DNA from: Kutzneria sp. CA-103260
GTDB lineage: Bacteria; Actinomycetota; Actinomycetes; Mycobacteriales; Pseudonocardiaceae
Direction of reading: 5' to 3'
Length of the DNA stretch: 64,000 bases
NCBI RefSeq assembly: GCF_018263855.1
Contig: NZ_CP073318.1
Span: 8,494,001 to 8,558,000 of the forward strand
The position numbers were made by a program, and so were the translations under genes. Under the pieces are notes generated by a model. The model saw only the letters and a list, made by a program, of their open reading frames with translations. It was not told the origin of the DNA and searched no databases. Shown piece by piece: positions 48,574-56,997 of this stretch (positions within the stretch are counted from its first letter, which is position 1; each line of letters opens with the position of its first letter).

Positions 48574-50343
48574 ATGAGCGAGTCCAGCAAGATCCGCACC
48601 CCGTCCCGCCCCGCCCCGGCCGACCAGCCGGCGTGGAACCCGCAGCGCGGCAGCTCGATGCCGGTGCACCGCTACCGGCCCTTCCACGAGCTGGTCGAAG
48701 AGGTCTCCGTACCCGATCGCACCTGGCCCGGCAAACGCATCACGAAGGCGCCGCTGTGGTGCGCGGTCGACCTGCGTGACGGCAACCAGGCGCTGATCGA
48801 CCCGATGTCGCCGGCGCGCAAGCGCAAGATGTTCGACCTGCTGGTCCGGATGGGCTTCAAGGAGATCGAGGTCGGCTTCCCGGCGGCCAGCCAGACCGAC
48901 TTCGACTTCGTGCGCGAGATCATCACCGACGGCGCGATCCCGGACGACGTGACCATCCAGGTGCTGTCGCAGTGCCGGCCCGAGCTGCTGGAGCGCACCT
49001 TCGAGGCGCTGCGCGGGGCCCGCAGGGCCATCGTGCACATCTACAACTCCACCTCGATCCTGCAGCGCCGCGTGGTCTTCCGCGAGGAGCGCGAAGGCAT
49101 CAAGAAGATCGCCACCGCGGCCGCCGAGTACGTGGTGGAGCTGGCCGCCAAGCAGCCCGAGACCGACTTCCGCTTCGAGTACTCGCCCGAGTCCTACACC
49201 GGCACCGAGCTCTCGTACGCCGTCGAGGTGTGCAACGCGGTCACCGAGATCCTCGGCGCGACCCCGGAGCGGCCGGTGATCATCAACTTGCCGGCCACCG
49301 TCGAGATGGCCACGCCCAACGTCTACGCCGACTCCATCGAGTGGATGAGCCGCCACCTGGAGCGCCGCGACTCGGTGATCCTGTCGCTGCACCCGCACAA
49401 CGACCGCGGCACCGGTGTGGCCGCCGCCGAGCTGGGCTACCTGGCCGGCGCGGACCGCATCGAGGGCTGCCTGTTCGGCAACGGCGAGCGCACCGGCAAC
49501 GTCTGCCTGGTCACGCTGGCCATGAACCTGTTCAGCCAGGGCATCGACCCGCAGCTGGACCTGTCCGACATCGACGAGATCCGGCGCACCGTCGAGTACT
49601 GCAACCAGCTGCCGGTGCCGGAGCGCCACCCCTACGGCGGCGACCTGGTGTTCACCGCGTTCTCCGGCAGCCACCAGGACGCCATCAACAAGGGCCTGGA
49701 CGCGCTGAAGTCGGACGCGGACCGGGCCGGCGTGCCGGTCGAGGACTTCCAGTGGGAGGTCCCCTACCTGCCGATCGACCCGAAGGACGTGGGCCGCAGC
49801 TACGAGGCCGTGATCCGGGTCAACTCGCAGTCCGGCAAGGGCGGCGTCGCCTACGTGATGAAGACCGAGCACCAGCTCGACCTGCCGCGCCGGCTGCAGA
49901 TCGAGTTCTCCAAGGTCATCCAGGGCGTCACCGACGAGCAGGGCGGCGAGGTGACCCCGCAGCAGATGTGGGAGGCCTTCGCCGGCGAGTACCTGGACCG
50001 GGTCACACCGCTGGAGCTGGTCCGGCACCGGGTGGACGACGACGAGGCCGGCCACTACCGGATCACCGCCCAGGTCCGGGTCGAGGGCGACCAGCACGAG
50101 ATCACCGGCGTTGGCAACGGCCCGCTCGCCGCGTTCGTGGACGCGCTGAGCACCGTCGGCTACGACGTGCGGGTCATGGACTACGTCGAGCACGCCCTCA
50201 CCGCCGGTGACGACGCCCGGGCCGCCTCCTACGTGGAGACCGCGGTCGGCGAGACCGTGCTCTGGGGCGTGGCGGTGGACAGCTCCATCGTCGCCGCCTC
50301 GCTGCGGGCCGTGGTCTCCGCGGTCAACCGCACCGCCCGCTGA
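48574..50343 (+). CDS. leuA: 2-isopropylmalate synthase
   Basis: A 589-residue enzyme condensing acetyl-CoA with 2-oxoisovalerate, the first committed step to leucine. TIM-barrel catalytic motifs: WCAVDLRDGNQALIDPM near 62 (metal/substrate), GFKEIEVGFPAASQTDFD near 92, LHPHNDRGTG near 271 (metal His), GCLFGNGERTGN near 301. The C-terminal LeuA regulatory domain (about 440-580) mediates Leu inhibition. ATG 48574. An upstream Leu-rich leader peptide suggests attenuation. It ends in a perfect palindromic hairpin. Confidence 0.97.
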   Translation: MSESSKIRTPSRPAPADQPAWNPQRGSSMPVHRYRPFHELVEEVSVPDRTWPGKRITKAPLWCAVDLRDGNQALIDPMSPARKRKMFDLLVRMGFKEIEVGFPAASQTDFDFVREIITDGAIPDDVTIQVLSQCRPELLERTFEALRGARRAIVHIYNSTSILQRRVVFREEREGIKKIATAAAEYVVELAAKQPETDFRFEYSPESYTGTELSYAVEVCNAVTEILGATPERPVIINLPATVEMATPNVYADSIEWMSRHLERRDSVILSLHPHNDRGTGVAAAELGYLAGADRIEGCLFGNGERTGNVCLVTLAMNLFSQGIDPQLDLSDIDEIRRTVEYCNQLPVPERHPYGGDLVFTAFSGSHQDAINKGLDALKSDADRAGVPVEDFQWEVPYLPIDPKDVGRSYEAVIRVNSQSGKGGVAYVMKTEHQLDLPRRLQIEFSKVIQGVTDEQGGEVTPQQMWEAFAGEYLDRVTPLELVRHRVDDDEAGHYRITAQVRVEGDQHEITGVGNGPLAAFVDALSTVGYDVRVMDYVEHALTAGDDARAASYVETAVGETVLWGVAVDSSIVAASLRAVVSAVNRTAR

Positions 50344-50352
50344 TGTCATGAA

Positions 50353-50389
50353 GGGCCCTTTCCTGACGTTCAACGTCAGGAAAGGGCCC
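50353..50389. terminator. 18-bp perfect palindromic hairpin (family member 2)
   Basis: GGGCCCTTTCCTGACGTT (50353-50370) is perfectly complementary to 50372-50389 around one base. It is 9 bp after leuA and before the convergent dedA. The design and apex match 20752-20798. Confidence 0.85.
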
Positions 50390-50403
50390 GTCACAGCATC
50401 GAG

Positions 50404-51048
50404 TCAGCTCAACTCGGCGGGCTCGTCCTCGGCCGTCGGAGCCATTGCCTTGCCGGCGCGGTGCTTGATGAACAGCGAGATGGCCACGCCGCCGACCAGC
50501 GCGACGGCCAGGCCGATCCAGGCGAAGCCGCTCAGCCAGCGCTCCGCCGCCTCGCCGACGTAGTGGATCAAAGCCACGGTGCCGGTGGCCCACACGATGC
50601 CGCCGAGCGCGTTGGCGATGAGGAACTTGTGGTACGGCATCTTGAGCGCGCCGGCCAGCGGGCCGGCGAAGATGCGCAGCAGGGCGATGAAGCGGCCGAA
50701 GAACACCGTCCACATGCCCCACTTGTGGAACGCCCGCTCCGCGGTGGCCACGTGACTGGGCCCGAAGTGCTTGGGGAACTTGCGGCCGAGCCACTCGAAC
50801 AGCGGTTTGCCGCCCTTGCGGCCGATGGAGTAACCAATCGAGTCACCGATGATCGCGCCGGCCGTGGCCGCCACCGCGATGAACTCCCACTGCACCGCCG
50901 AGCTCGGGTGCAGGGTCAGCAGCGTGGCGCTGACCAGGGCGATCTCGCCCGGGATGGGGATGCCGAGGCTTTCGATCATCACGATCAGGCCAATGGTGAC
51001 GTACACCGCTAGCGGTGGGATGGCCGCTATCCACTGGTCGATGTGCAA
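50404..51048 (-). CDS. DedA/SNARE-associated-family membrane protein
   Basis: A 214-residue protein with about five membrane helices. DedA signatures: VMIESLGIPIPGE near 23-35, GDSIGYSIGRKGG near 68, FFGRFIALLRIFAGPLAG near 115-132 (the conserved Arg motif). DedA proteins act as proton-dependent flippases for lipids such as undecaprenyl phosphate. Start is TTG 51048, with GAGGAT upstream; no better start fits. It is divergent from a second DedA gene. Confidence 0.9.
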   Translation of the reverse strand: MHIDQWIAAIPPLAVYVTIGLIVMIESLGIPIPGEIALVSATLLTLHPSSAVQWEFIAVAATAGAIIGDSIGYSIGRKGGKPLFEWLGRKFPKHFGPSHVATAERAFHKWGMWTVFFGRFIALLRIFAGPLAGALKMPYHKFLIANALGGIVWATGTVALIHYVGEAAERWLSGFAWIGLAVALVGGVAISLFIKHRAGKAMAPTAEDEPAELS

Positions 51049-51168
51049 GGCTCGATCCTCTCCCCAGACTGTCCGTTGCGTCCAGTGTGCCCGAGAAAAC
51101 AGCGGCTGTCGGGCCGCTGTCGACTTCCTGAGGAGTCCATGTGATCGGGCATCACGCGGGCTCCGAGC

Positions 51169-51795
51169 ATGTTGACTGTGGTCATGAGCGTTCCGGACAG
51201 TGTCGCAGCGGCGTTGGGACTGGTGTTCCTCGTCGGCTTCGTGCCGCTGTTGCCGACCGAGCCGGTGCTCATCTCCTGCGGCGTGCTCGCCGCGTCCGGC
51301 AAGCTCCCGCTGCAGTGGGTGGTGCTCACCGCCATCGTCTCGTGCGTGCTGGCCGACCTCATGAACTACAGCATCGGCCGGCGGATCGGACAGCCGGCGA
51401 TCGCGAAGTTCGCCCAGCGCCGCACCCCCGCCGTGGTGCTGGAATGGATCAAGGAACGGTTGGCCCGCAACGCCGAGCCGATCCTGATCGCCGGACGCTG
51501 GATGCCCGCCGGCGGCACCATCGGCGCCGTGCTGTGCGGCTCGCTGCGCTTCCCGCTGCGTCGGTTCGCGATGGCGTCGACGATCGGCTGCACGCTCTGG
51601 TGTCTGTACGCCACGCTGCTTGGCTACCTCGGCGGCCAGCTCGCCGACGACGACATTCCGCTGGCTCTAGGGGTTTCCCTAGGCATCGCGGCCGTGCTCA
51701 GCCTGCCGGCCAGCATGTTCCTGCGGGTCCAGCGGCGCCGTCAGGCCGCTGCCGACCCTGTCGACGACGTCGACCTGGAGGCCATCGTCGGCTGA
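51169..51795 (+). CDS. Second DedA-family-like membrane protein
   Basis: A 208-residue protein with about five helices: LVGFVPLLPTEPVLISCG near 20 (reduced form of the DedA membrane-entrant motif), MNYSIGRRIGQPA near 65, AGRWMPAGGTIGAVLCGSLRFPLRRF near 105-130 with the conserved Arg. It is shorter and more diverged than its neighbour. ATG 51169, or ATG 51184. Its final 117 bp are overlapped by the convergent aldolase gene. Confidence 0.85.
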   Translation: MLTVVMSVPDSVAAALGLVFLVGFVPLLPTEPVLISCGVLAASGKLPLQWVVLTAIVSCVLADLMNYSIGRRIGQPAIAKFAQRRTPAVVLEWIKERLARNAEPILIAGRWMPAGGTIGAVLCGSLRFPLRRFAMASTIGCTLWCLYATLLGYLGGQLADDDIPLALGVSLGIAAVLSLPASMFLRVQRRRQAAADPVDDVDLEAIVG

Positions 51796-52428
51796 CTGGC
51801 CGTAGCCGATGAAGTTCCGGGTGGCCTCGGCGATCTGCTGCTCGGTGAGTAGCTTCGGGGTACGCCCGGCGCCGACGACTTTGAGCGCCACCTCGCAGAC
51901 CCACTCCAGGTAGCCGGCCCGCTGATAGGCCTGCGTGAGGTCGTCGCCGGTGGTCACGGCCCCGTGGTTGCCGAGCAGGCAGGCCGGCCGGTCCCCGAGC
52001 GCGTCGATGAGCGCGACCGCCAGCTCGGGCGAGCCGAATGCGCGATAGGGCGCCACCAGCACCCGGCCGCCGAGCAGCGCGAGGTAGTAGTGCACGGCCG
52101 GCACCTCGTCGACGACGACCGACAGCGCGGCGGCCGCGATGGAGTGCGTGTGCACGACCGCTCTGGCGTCGGTTTCGGCGTACACCGCGAGGTGCATCGG
52201 CAGCTCGCTGGTCGGCTTCAGCGGCGCCTCGACCGCGGTTCCGTCCAGTTCGTGCACGCCGACCAGCTCCGGCGTCAGGTCGCCGTAGTCCAGGCCGCTC
52301 GGTGTGACGGCGACGAGGTCGCCCACGCGGACGCTGACGTTGCCGGCGGTGCCGATGACCAGCCGGTCCTCGACCGCGCGCCGACACGTCTCGACGACTT
52401 CCCGTCGGGCGTCCGCGAGCAGCATCAC
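51679..52428 (-). CDS. Class II aldolase/adducin-family protein (fuculose-phosphate-aldolase-like)
   Basis: A 249-residue Zn-dependent aldolase: GTAGNVSVRVGDLVAVTPSGLDY near 26, PLKPTSELPMHLAVYAE near 68 (catalytic Glu and nearby), VVHTHSIAAAALS near 88 (zinc His pair), LLGNHGAVTTGDDL near 150 (third His). The substrate is an unknown sugar phosphate. ATG 52428 overlaps the map stop (ATGA). The C-terminal ~38 residues (from SADDGLQVDV) lie opposite the DedA 3' end and look like an unstructured extension; an earlier stop may be ancestral. Confidence 0.88.
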   Translation of the reverse strand: MMLLADARREVVETCRRAVEDRLVIGTAGNVSVRVGDLVAVTPSGLDYGDLTPELVGVHELDGTAVEAPLKPTSELPMHLAVYAETDARAVVHTHSIAAAALSVVVDEVPAVHYYLALLGGRVLVAPYRAFGSPELAVALIDALGDRPACLLGNHGAVTTGDDLTQAYQRAGYLEWVCEVALKVVGAGRTPKLLTEQQIAEATRNFIGYGQSADDGLQVDVVDRVGSGLTAPLDPQEHAGRQAEHGRDA

Positions 52429-53192
52429 GGGGCCGTCAGCACGATCGGGTCGCCCTCGGTGATGGCGATCGTGTGCTCGAAGTGCGCCGCCCGACTGCCG
52501 TCCTCGGTGAGCAGCGTCCAGCCGTCGTGGCCGGTCCAGTAGGTGTCCTCACCGCCGAGCAGGAACATCGGCTCGATGGCGATGACCAGGCCCGGGTGCA
52601 GCTTGATGCCCTTGCCCGGCTGGCCCTCGTTGGGCACGTGCGGCAGCTCGTGCATGGCGTGGCCGACGCCGTGGCCGCCGTGGTCGGCAAGGATGCCGTA
52701 GCCAGCGCCGCGGGCGATCGGGCCGATCGCGTGGCCGATGTCGCCGAGCGTGTTGCCTGGCCGGCAGACCTCGATCGCCGCGGTCAGCGCCCGTTCGGTC
52801 GCTGCCACCAGGGCGACATCCTCCGGCTGCGGCTCGCCGACCAGCACCGTGATCGCCGCGTCGCCGTGCCAGCCGTCGACCTCGGCGCCGAAGTCGATGC
52901 TCAGCACGTCGCCGTCGCGCAGCCGGTAGTCGTTGGGGATGCCGTGCACCACCGCATCATTGACGCTCGTGCAGAGCACCGCCGGATAAGGACTCGGCGC
53001 GAAGCGCGGGTGGTAGTTCAGGAAGGAAGAGGTGGCGCCCCGCTGCGCCAGCACCTCGGCCGCGACCTTGTCCAGATCCTTGAGGCTGACGCCGATCTCG
53101 GCGTGGTCCCGCACGGCCGCGAGCCCCGCGGCCACCACCGAGCCGGCCACCCGCATGGCCCTGATCTCGGCGTTTGTCTTCAGCTCGATCAC
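52425..53192 (-). CDS. map: Type I methionine aminopeptidase
   Basis: A 255-residue metallopeptidase removing N-terminal Met. Five metal ligands are visible: Asp in SIDFGAEVDGWHGDAA (two Asp, about 102 and 113), His in HGVGHAMHE near 176, Glu in AIEPMF near 209, and Glu in HFEHTI near 241. GTG 53192 (VIELKTNAEIRAMR) is chosen over a long upstream frame. It is coupled to the aldolase. The palindrome TACCGGTA (53204-53211) lies in the 24-bp gap to the divergent XRE regulator. Confidence 0.95.
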   Translation of the reverse strand: MIELKTNAEIRAMRVAGSVVAAGLAAVRDHAEIGVSLKDLDKVAAEVLAQRGATSSFLNYHPRFAPSPYPAVLCTSVNDAVVHGIPNDYRLRDGDVLSIDFGAEVDGWHGDAAITVLVGEPQPEDVALVAATERALTAAIEVCRPGNTLGDIGHAIGPIARGAGYGILADHGGHGVGHAMHELPHVPNEGQPGKGIKLHPGLVIAIEPMFLLGGEDTYWTGHDGWTLLTEDGSRAAHFEHTIAITEGDPIVLTAP

Positions 53193-53216
53193 ACCAATAA
53201 CTTTACCGGTATTACT

Positions 53217-53477
53217 ATGACGTTTGTGGTCCGCCTCCCCCTGACCGAGTCCGAGCGAGCCCGTGGCGAGCGGCTCGGCCGGCTGCTGCGCACCGCCCGG
53301 GGCCGGCGCAGCATGGTCGACGTCGCCGCGCACGCCCGGATCTCGGTGGAGACCCTGCGCAAGATCGAGACCGGCCGGGTCCCGACGCCCGCGTTCTTCA
53401 CCGTCGCCGCCGTCGCCGTGGCCGTCGGGCTGTCACTGGACGAGCTCGTCGATGCGACGGTCGAGCAGCTTCGCTGA
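53217..53477 (+). CDS. XRE-family helix-turn-helix regulator
   Basis: An 86-residue single-domain regulator: RLGRLLRTARGRRSMVDVAAHARISVETLRKIETGRVPTPAFF in pieces (HTH about residues 17-60), followed by VAAVAVAVGLSLDELVDA. It is divergent from map with only 24 bp between starts, so it probably controls both. ATG 53217. The 3' end overlaps the convergent DUF5753 regulator by 45 bp. Confidence 0.9.
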   Translation: MTFVVRLPLTESERARGERLGRLLRTARGRRSMVDVAAHARISVETLRKIETGRVPTPAFFTVAAVAVAVGLSLDELVDATVEQLR

Positions 53478-54269
53478 GTCCTCCGCCGGCAGCGCCGCCT
53501 CGGTCAGCCGGCGAAACGCCAGCCGGTAGGCGTCCACCTCGTCCGGCGCGTCCGCGTACGACACCGCCGTCAGGCCCTCGGTGTAGACCGTGGTGAACGC
53601 CGGCACCGCCATCGTGATCATCGTGAACGGCAGGCCGAGCGCCGCGTGCTCGCCATGGTCGATCAGGATCACCTGGAACGTCACGTTCGGCCGCTCGACC
53701 AGGCCGCGCAGGTGCTCCAGTTGCATGCGCAGGACCACGCGCCCGCCCACCGGCCGCAGCAGCGCCGGCTCACCGACGACGATCCGCAACTCCGGCGGCG
53801 TCGCCGCGGTCAGCGGCCGCTGCGCCTCCACCCGCTCGCGCGTCTCGCGTCCGACGTCTGACGGCGCTGTGCGCAGCGAGGTCCCCAGCAGCGCGTTCGC
53901 GTAGTCCACGGTCTGCGTCAGATCCGGCAGCAGCTGGTCCGCGTACGTGCTGATCTCCGACGCCTCGGCCACGTAGGCCCGGAACGCGCTCTCGCTGGCC
54001 GTCATCCGGGACGGCCGCTCACGGGCCTTCTCGCCGAAGAACCGGATCTTCTCCGCCTCGCCCGCCGGCACCTGGAAGAGCGCGAGCATGCGCTCCAGCT
54101 CGTCCGCCGGAACCTTGATGGCGCCGGCCTCGAGCCGGGCGATCTTGACGCTGCTGTACCAGCTCAGCAGCTTCGTGGCCTGAGTGGGCGACATGCCGGC
54201 CTTCTCCCGACAGCTCCGCAGGACCGCACCCAGCAGCTCGCGGTACGCCGCCACCGCGGCAGACCCCAT
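53433..54269 (-). CDS. HTH regulator with DUF5753 (Scr1-type) domain
   Basis: A 278-residue protein: N-terminal XRE helix-turn-helix (AVLRSCREKAGMSPTQATKLLSWYSSVKIARLEAG, about 12-45) and C-terminal DUF5753 (about 95-275: LPDLTQTVDYANALLG, LRIVVGEPALLRPVGG, FTMITM). This is the standard pleiotropic regulator family of actinomycetes, often paired with a small partner (DUF397) or Prim-Pol-like gene. ATG 54269 is preferred over upstream GTG. It is divergent from the Prim-Pol-like gene. Confidence 0.9.
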   Translation of the reverse strand: MGSAAVAAYRELLGAVLRSCREKAGMSPTQATKLLSWYSSVKIARLEAGAIKVPADELERMLALFQVPAGEAEKIRFFGEKARERPSRMTASESAFRAYVAEASEISTYADQLLPDLTQTVDYANALLGTSLRTAPSDVGRETRERVEAQRPLTAATPPELRIVVGEPALLRPVGGRVVLRMQLEHLRGLVERPNVTFQVILIDHGEHAALGLPFTMITMAVPAFTTVYTEGLTAVSYADAPDEVDAYRLAFRRLTEAALPAEDSAKLLDRRIDELVQ

Positions 54270-54363
54270 CAGCACACCCCTCCACCAAGACAGTCCGCGG
54301 CCACCCATCCTGCCCCGCGCCAAGCCCCCCAACCCCAACCCCACCCGATTGAGGGACACACAC

Positions 54364-54378
54364 TTGGTAGCTTACCAA
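54364..54378. promoter_or_regulatory. Inverted repeat between DUF5753 regulator and Prim-Pol gene
   Basis: TTGGTA-gct-TACCAA lies in the 134-bp divergent intergenic region, 26 bp before the Prim-Pol-like ATG. It is a likely operator for the adjacent XRE/DUF5753 regulator. Confidence 0.55.
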
Positions 54379-54403
54379 CAACTATGCCCGCTAAATTGAC
54401 CCC

Positions 54404-54973
54404 ATGCCCATCACCCCCACCCTCCGCACCCGCCTCCAAGCGGCGGCCTGCGACTACACGCACCTGGCCGGCTGGCCGATCGTCCCGGGCTCGGTGTGGA
54501 CCGGGACCGAATACACCCGCGGCCACACCAACCGCACCGCCGGCGAGTTCGAACCCGTCTTCCCCCGCCCCACCCGCGACGTCCGGCGCGTGCACTCCCT
54601 GTGGAAGATCGCGCCCTACTCCGTGCTCGGCGTGGCCGGCCAGGCCTTCGACGTCATCTCTGTGCCCCTGGTGCTCGGCGTCGCCGCCACCCGCACCGCG
54701 CCCTTCCGCCGCTCCATCGCCCCCGCGTCCCTGTCCCCCGACCGCATCCGCTTCCTCGTCCGCCCCGGCCTCCCCCTCGCCCCCGACCTCCCCGGCGTCG
54801 AACTCTGCACCTCCGGCGAATGCATCCCCCTGCCGCCCAGCCCCGTTCGCGGCGGCGCCCTCACCTGGTGGATCTCTCCCGTCGCCACCGACTGGCTCCC
54901 CGGCGACCCCCTCGCCGTCCAGGCCGCCCTCCGCCAAGCCGCCCTCGACCTCCGCCAGCCATGCTCGGGCTGA
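54404..54973 (+). CDS. Prim-Pol-like (bifunctional DNA primase/polymerase N-terminal family) protein
   Basis: A 189-residue protein typical of short actinomycete Prim-Pol relatives: AACDYTHLAGWPIVPGSVWTG at the start, VHSLWKIAPYSVLGVAGQAFDVISVPLVLG near 70-98, RFLVRPGLPLAPDLPGVEL near 114, TWWISPVATDWLPGDP near 155. The catalytic acidic residues of active Prim-Pols are not obvious apart from FDVI, so activity is uncertain. These genes commonly accompany DUF5753 regulators. ATG 54404. Confidence 0.75.
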   Translation: MPITPTLRTRLQAAACDYTHLAGWPIVPGSVWTGTEYTRGHTNRTAGEFEPVFPRPTRDVRRVHSLWKIAPYSVLGVAGQAFDVISVPLVLGVAATRTAPFRRSIAPASLSPDRIRFLVRPGLPLAPDLPGVELCTSGECIPLPPSPVRGGALTWWISPVATDWLPGDPLAVQAALRQAALDLRQPCSG

Positions 54974-55170
54974 CCCTTGCCGCCTGCGCCCTCCTGCTGG
55001 TGGCCGCCGTCCTGCTCCGCCCCCACCTCTTCGGCCCCAAACCACAACACGCCGGCGCCCGCCACGGCGCCGCCCTCACCGTCGCCGACCTCCGCGTCCG
55101 CCTCGCCTACGAAGCCGGCCAACGCTCCGTCCAGACCGCCCGCCACCACCTGGTCACCCACCGGCTCTGA
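54961..55170 (+). CDS. Small membrane protein overlapping the Prim-Pol gene
   Basis: A 69-residue protein with one N-terminal helix (LGLTLAACALLLVAAVLL) and a cytoplasmic helical tail (ALTVADLRVRLAYEAGQRSVQTARHHLV). ATG 54961 overlaps the Prim-Pol stop by 13 bp, implying coupled translation. The function is unknown. Confidence 0.55.
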   Translation: MLGLTLAACALLLVAAVLLRPHLFGPKPQHAGARHGAALTVADLRVRLAYEAGQRSVQTARHHLVTHRL

Positions 55171-55296
55171 CCAGTCGATCGTGACCGTGGAACACACGCT
55201 TTGTCGGACAGCCATTCGCCCAGCAGGACCTAACAGTCCTCATGCCGTCAACGACCTCCGCCACACGCCCGGCCAATCCAAGGCACAGCTCGAGAA

Positions 55297-55710
55297 CTAA
55301 TTACCCTCATCGGTCGGCGGCCACAGCTGCGTACGAACCTCACGAAGGTTCTCAACATCTTTACGAGGAACGACACCTACCGCAACCAGTGGCTCTTCAA
55401 TGGACAAGCCCAACTCCTGAGCCTTGTTGATGTTTCCACCCAAATAATGAAGCGAAAGCTCGTTGCCATAGTCAGTCTGAACCTTGAACGGCTCACCTTT
55501 ATATTCGCAGTACCATTCGGAATCAAAAAGGTAGTCAAGGTCGACCCTCGGAGTCAACCGAACGTAAAAATTGGGACCTTCAAGCTCAAACCCCAAAATC
55601 GGAGGCTCCCCTCCCTGCCAGTACAGCTCGACAACATCGTCATCCATGGTGAGGTTCGCTTCATACTCACGACCACCCATAACTGCGAGGTAAGACACAG
55701 AAAAACACAC
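55297..55710 (-). CDS. Putative immunity protein 1 (partner of the toxin at 55718-56899)
   Basis: A 137-residue acidic protein. It is clearly homologous to the protein encoded at 63051-63470: shared blocks GGR..., VELYW/VDLYW, PP.xGFE, EW..EY.GEPFKV, LxYLGGN..KA.ELGL.IEE and VGV(V/I)P...N LREV. Each lies directly downstream of a homologous toxin gene, the organisation of polymorphic toxin-immunity pairs. No known immunity family is recognised. Its base composition is noticeably lower in G+C than the neighbours. GTG 55710 starts 8 bp after the toxin stop. Confidence 0.7.
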   Translation of the reverse strand: MCFSVSYLAVMGGREYEANLTMDDDVVELYWQGGEPPILGFELEGPNFYVRLTPRVDLDYLFDSEWYCEYKGEPFKVQTDYGNELSLHYLGGNINKAQELGLSIEEPLVAVGVVPRKDVENLREVRTQLWPPTDEGN

Positions 55711-55717
55711 CTTTCAG

Positions 55718-56899
55718 CTAGACCCAGCGCTTTCCTCTGAACGTGGCCACAAGATGAGTGGTACCGTCTCGGTCAATTCTATGGATTGTCGAACCGGACC
55801 TCAACTGCTCACCGCTCGACTCCCACTCCGGAACCAGATAGTCATCAGAGCGAGTCACGCCATTCCCATTGAAGGGCTCACTCCAGAGGCGAGTTCCTTG
55901 AATATTATCGACCCCCTCCTGTGTGGTGCCACCAAAGGGGATGTCGTAGTTGTCCTTGTTGACAACGGCCGTCCGAAGTACATACACCGACTCCATGTCA
56001 GGAGAGAACGGCGTTCCCGGGTAGTTGAGCGCAAGTCCGTTGTACTTCTCACCAGGAGTGTGCATTTGCTCGGCGTCAACGCTTCGCGCGAAACATCCAC
56101 CAGATCTACGGTAGTCGAATTTCTTGTCTTCAACCACGCCTTGAAGATACTTGTCGACCACGTGCGGCTGGAGCACCTTTTGAATCGGAGTGCCGTTCTC
56201 CAGCGGCATCTGCTCACGAAGGGCCCGCCACTTCATGGCTTCCTCGTGCGTGACGTTCGCGGTGCCACCGGGCTGGTTCATGCGGTGGCGGAGGGAGTCG
56301 AACTCCTCTCGCGTCATGTTGTGCTTCTTGAGGAGTTGGGGCAACTGGTCGGTCGCCGAGACGGGGTCACGGAGGTCGCCCTTGCGTCGGGCAGAGCCGC
56401 CACCGGGCAGGATGGGGGCCTTGTGGTCCTTGCCGCCGCTTGCGGAGCCGACCTTCTCGGCGCTGCCAGTGCCACCACCAGGGACACGTTTGGGCTTTGC
56501 GCCGGAGCCGGTGCCGACCTTGCCTACCGAGGCGCCAGAACGCGCGGAGCCGCCGGGCGGGGAGGTCTTGCTCTTGGTGCCGGAATGGTGCTTGCGGAGG
56601 TTCGTGGCGGCAGTGGTGTCGGCTTCCTCGTAGAGGTCGGCGGTTTTACCGAGGCGGTCTCCGGCGGAGCCGGCTACACGGCCGCCTTCCTTGAAGGTCT
56701 TGCCAGCGATCTCGGTGGCCCGACCGGCGAACTTGGCGACCACGGCACCGACCCCGGATCGATCCCCGGAGGCATGGGAGACCAGGTTCTGGCCGGTCGT
56801 CTCCAGCGTCTCGCCGGTTTGCTGGATGGTGCCGCCGAACTTCTTGAGGTTGCCGCCCGACTTCCGTAGGTGGTCCGGATGGATGTTGGCCTTCTTCAC
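55718..56899 (-). CDS. Putative polymorphic toxin 1 (WXG100-like N-terminus, variable C-terminal domain)
   Basis: A 393-residue protein. Residues 1-105 are helical and WXG100/ESX-like (HPDHLRKSGGNLKKFGGTIQQ, SHASGDRSGVGAVVAKFAGR). Residues 106-190 form a Gly/Ser/Lys/Pro-rich linker. Residues 190-393 form a globular domain shared with the partial protein at 63467-64000 (MKWRALRE, GCFAR, QMHTP, YPGTPF, VLRT, PFGG, NGNG, DYLVPEW, GSTIH). Type VII-type export is suggested by the N-terminus. The catalytic activity is unknown; ADP-ribosyltransferase-like folding is possible but I cannot identify its triad. ATG 56899. Confidence 0.7.
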   Translation of the reverse strand: MKKANIHPDHLRKSGGNLKKFGGTIQQTGETLETTGQNLVSHASGDRSGVGAVVAKFAGRATEIAGKTFKEGGRVAGSAGDRLGKTADLYEEADTTAATNLRKHHSGTKSKTSPPGGSARSGASVGKVGTGSGAKPKRVPGGGTGSAEKVGSASGGKDHKAPILPGGGSARRKGDLRDPVSATDQLPQLLKKHNMTREEFDSLRHRMNQPGGTANVTHEEAMKWRALREQMPLENGTPIQKVLQPHVVDKYLQGVVEDKKFDYRRSGGCFARSVDAEQMHTPGEKYNGLALNYPGTPFSPDMESVYVLRTAVVNKDNYDIPFGGTTQEGVDNIQGTRLWSEPFNGNGVTRSDDYLVPEWESSGEQLRSGSTIHRIDRDGTTHLVATFRGKRWV

Positions 56900-56997
56900 G
56901 TCGCCCCCAGGTGACGGTCAGAGCATCTCAAACCCATCGGCAGGGTACGGCAGGCCGAGAAGCGGTTCAGGGTGAACGCACGAACGGGTCAGGACGC

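Noticed and set aside
48568..50394. 608-codon frame antisense to leuA
   Set aside because: Shadow frame; leuA itself is full length with all catalytic motifs.
55718..56899. Firm assignment of the toxin domain as an ADP-ribosyltransferase
   Set aside because: No R-S-E or H-Y-E triad could be placed with confidence in both copies.
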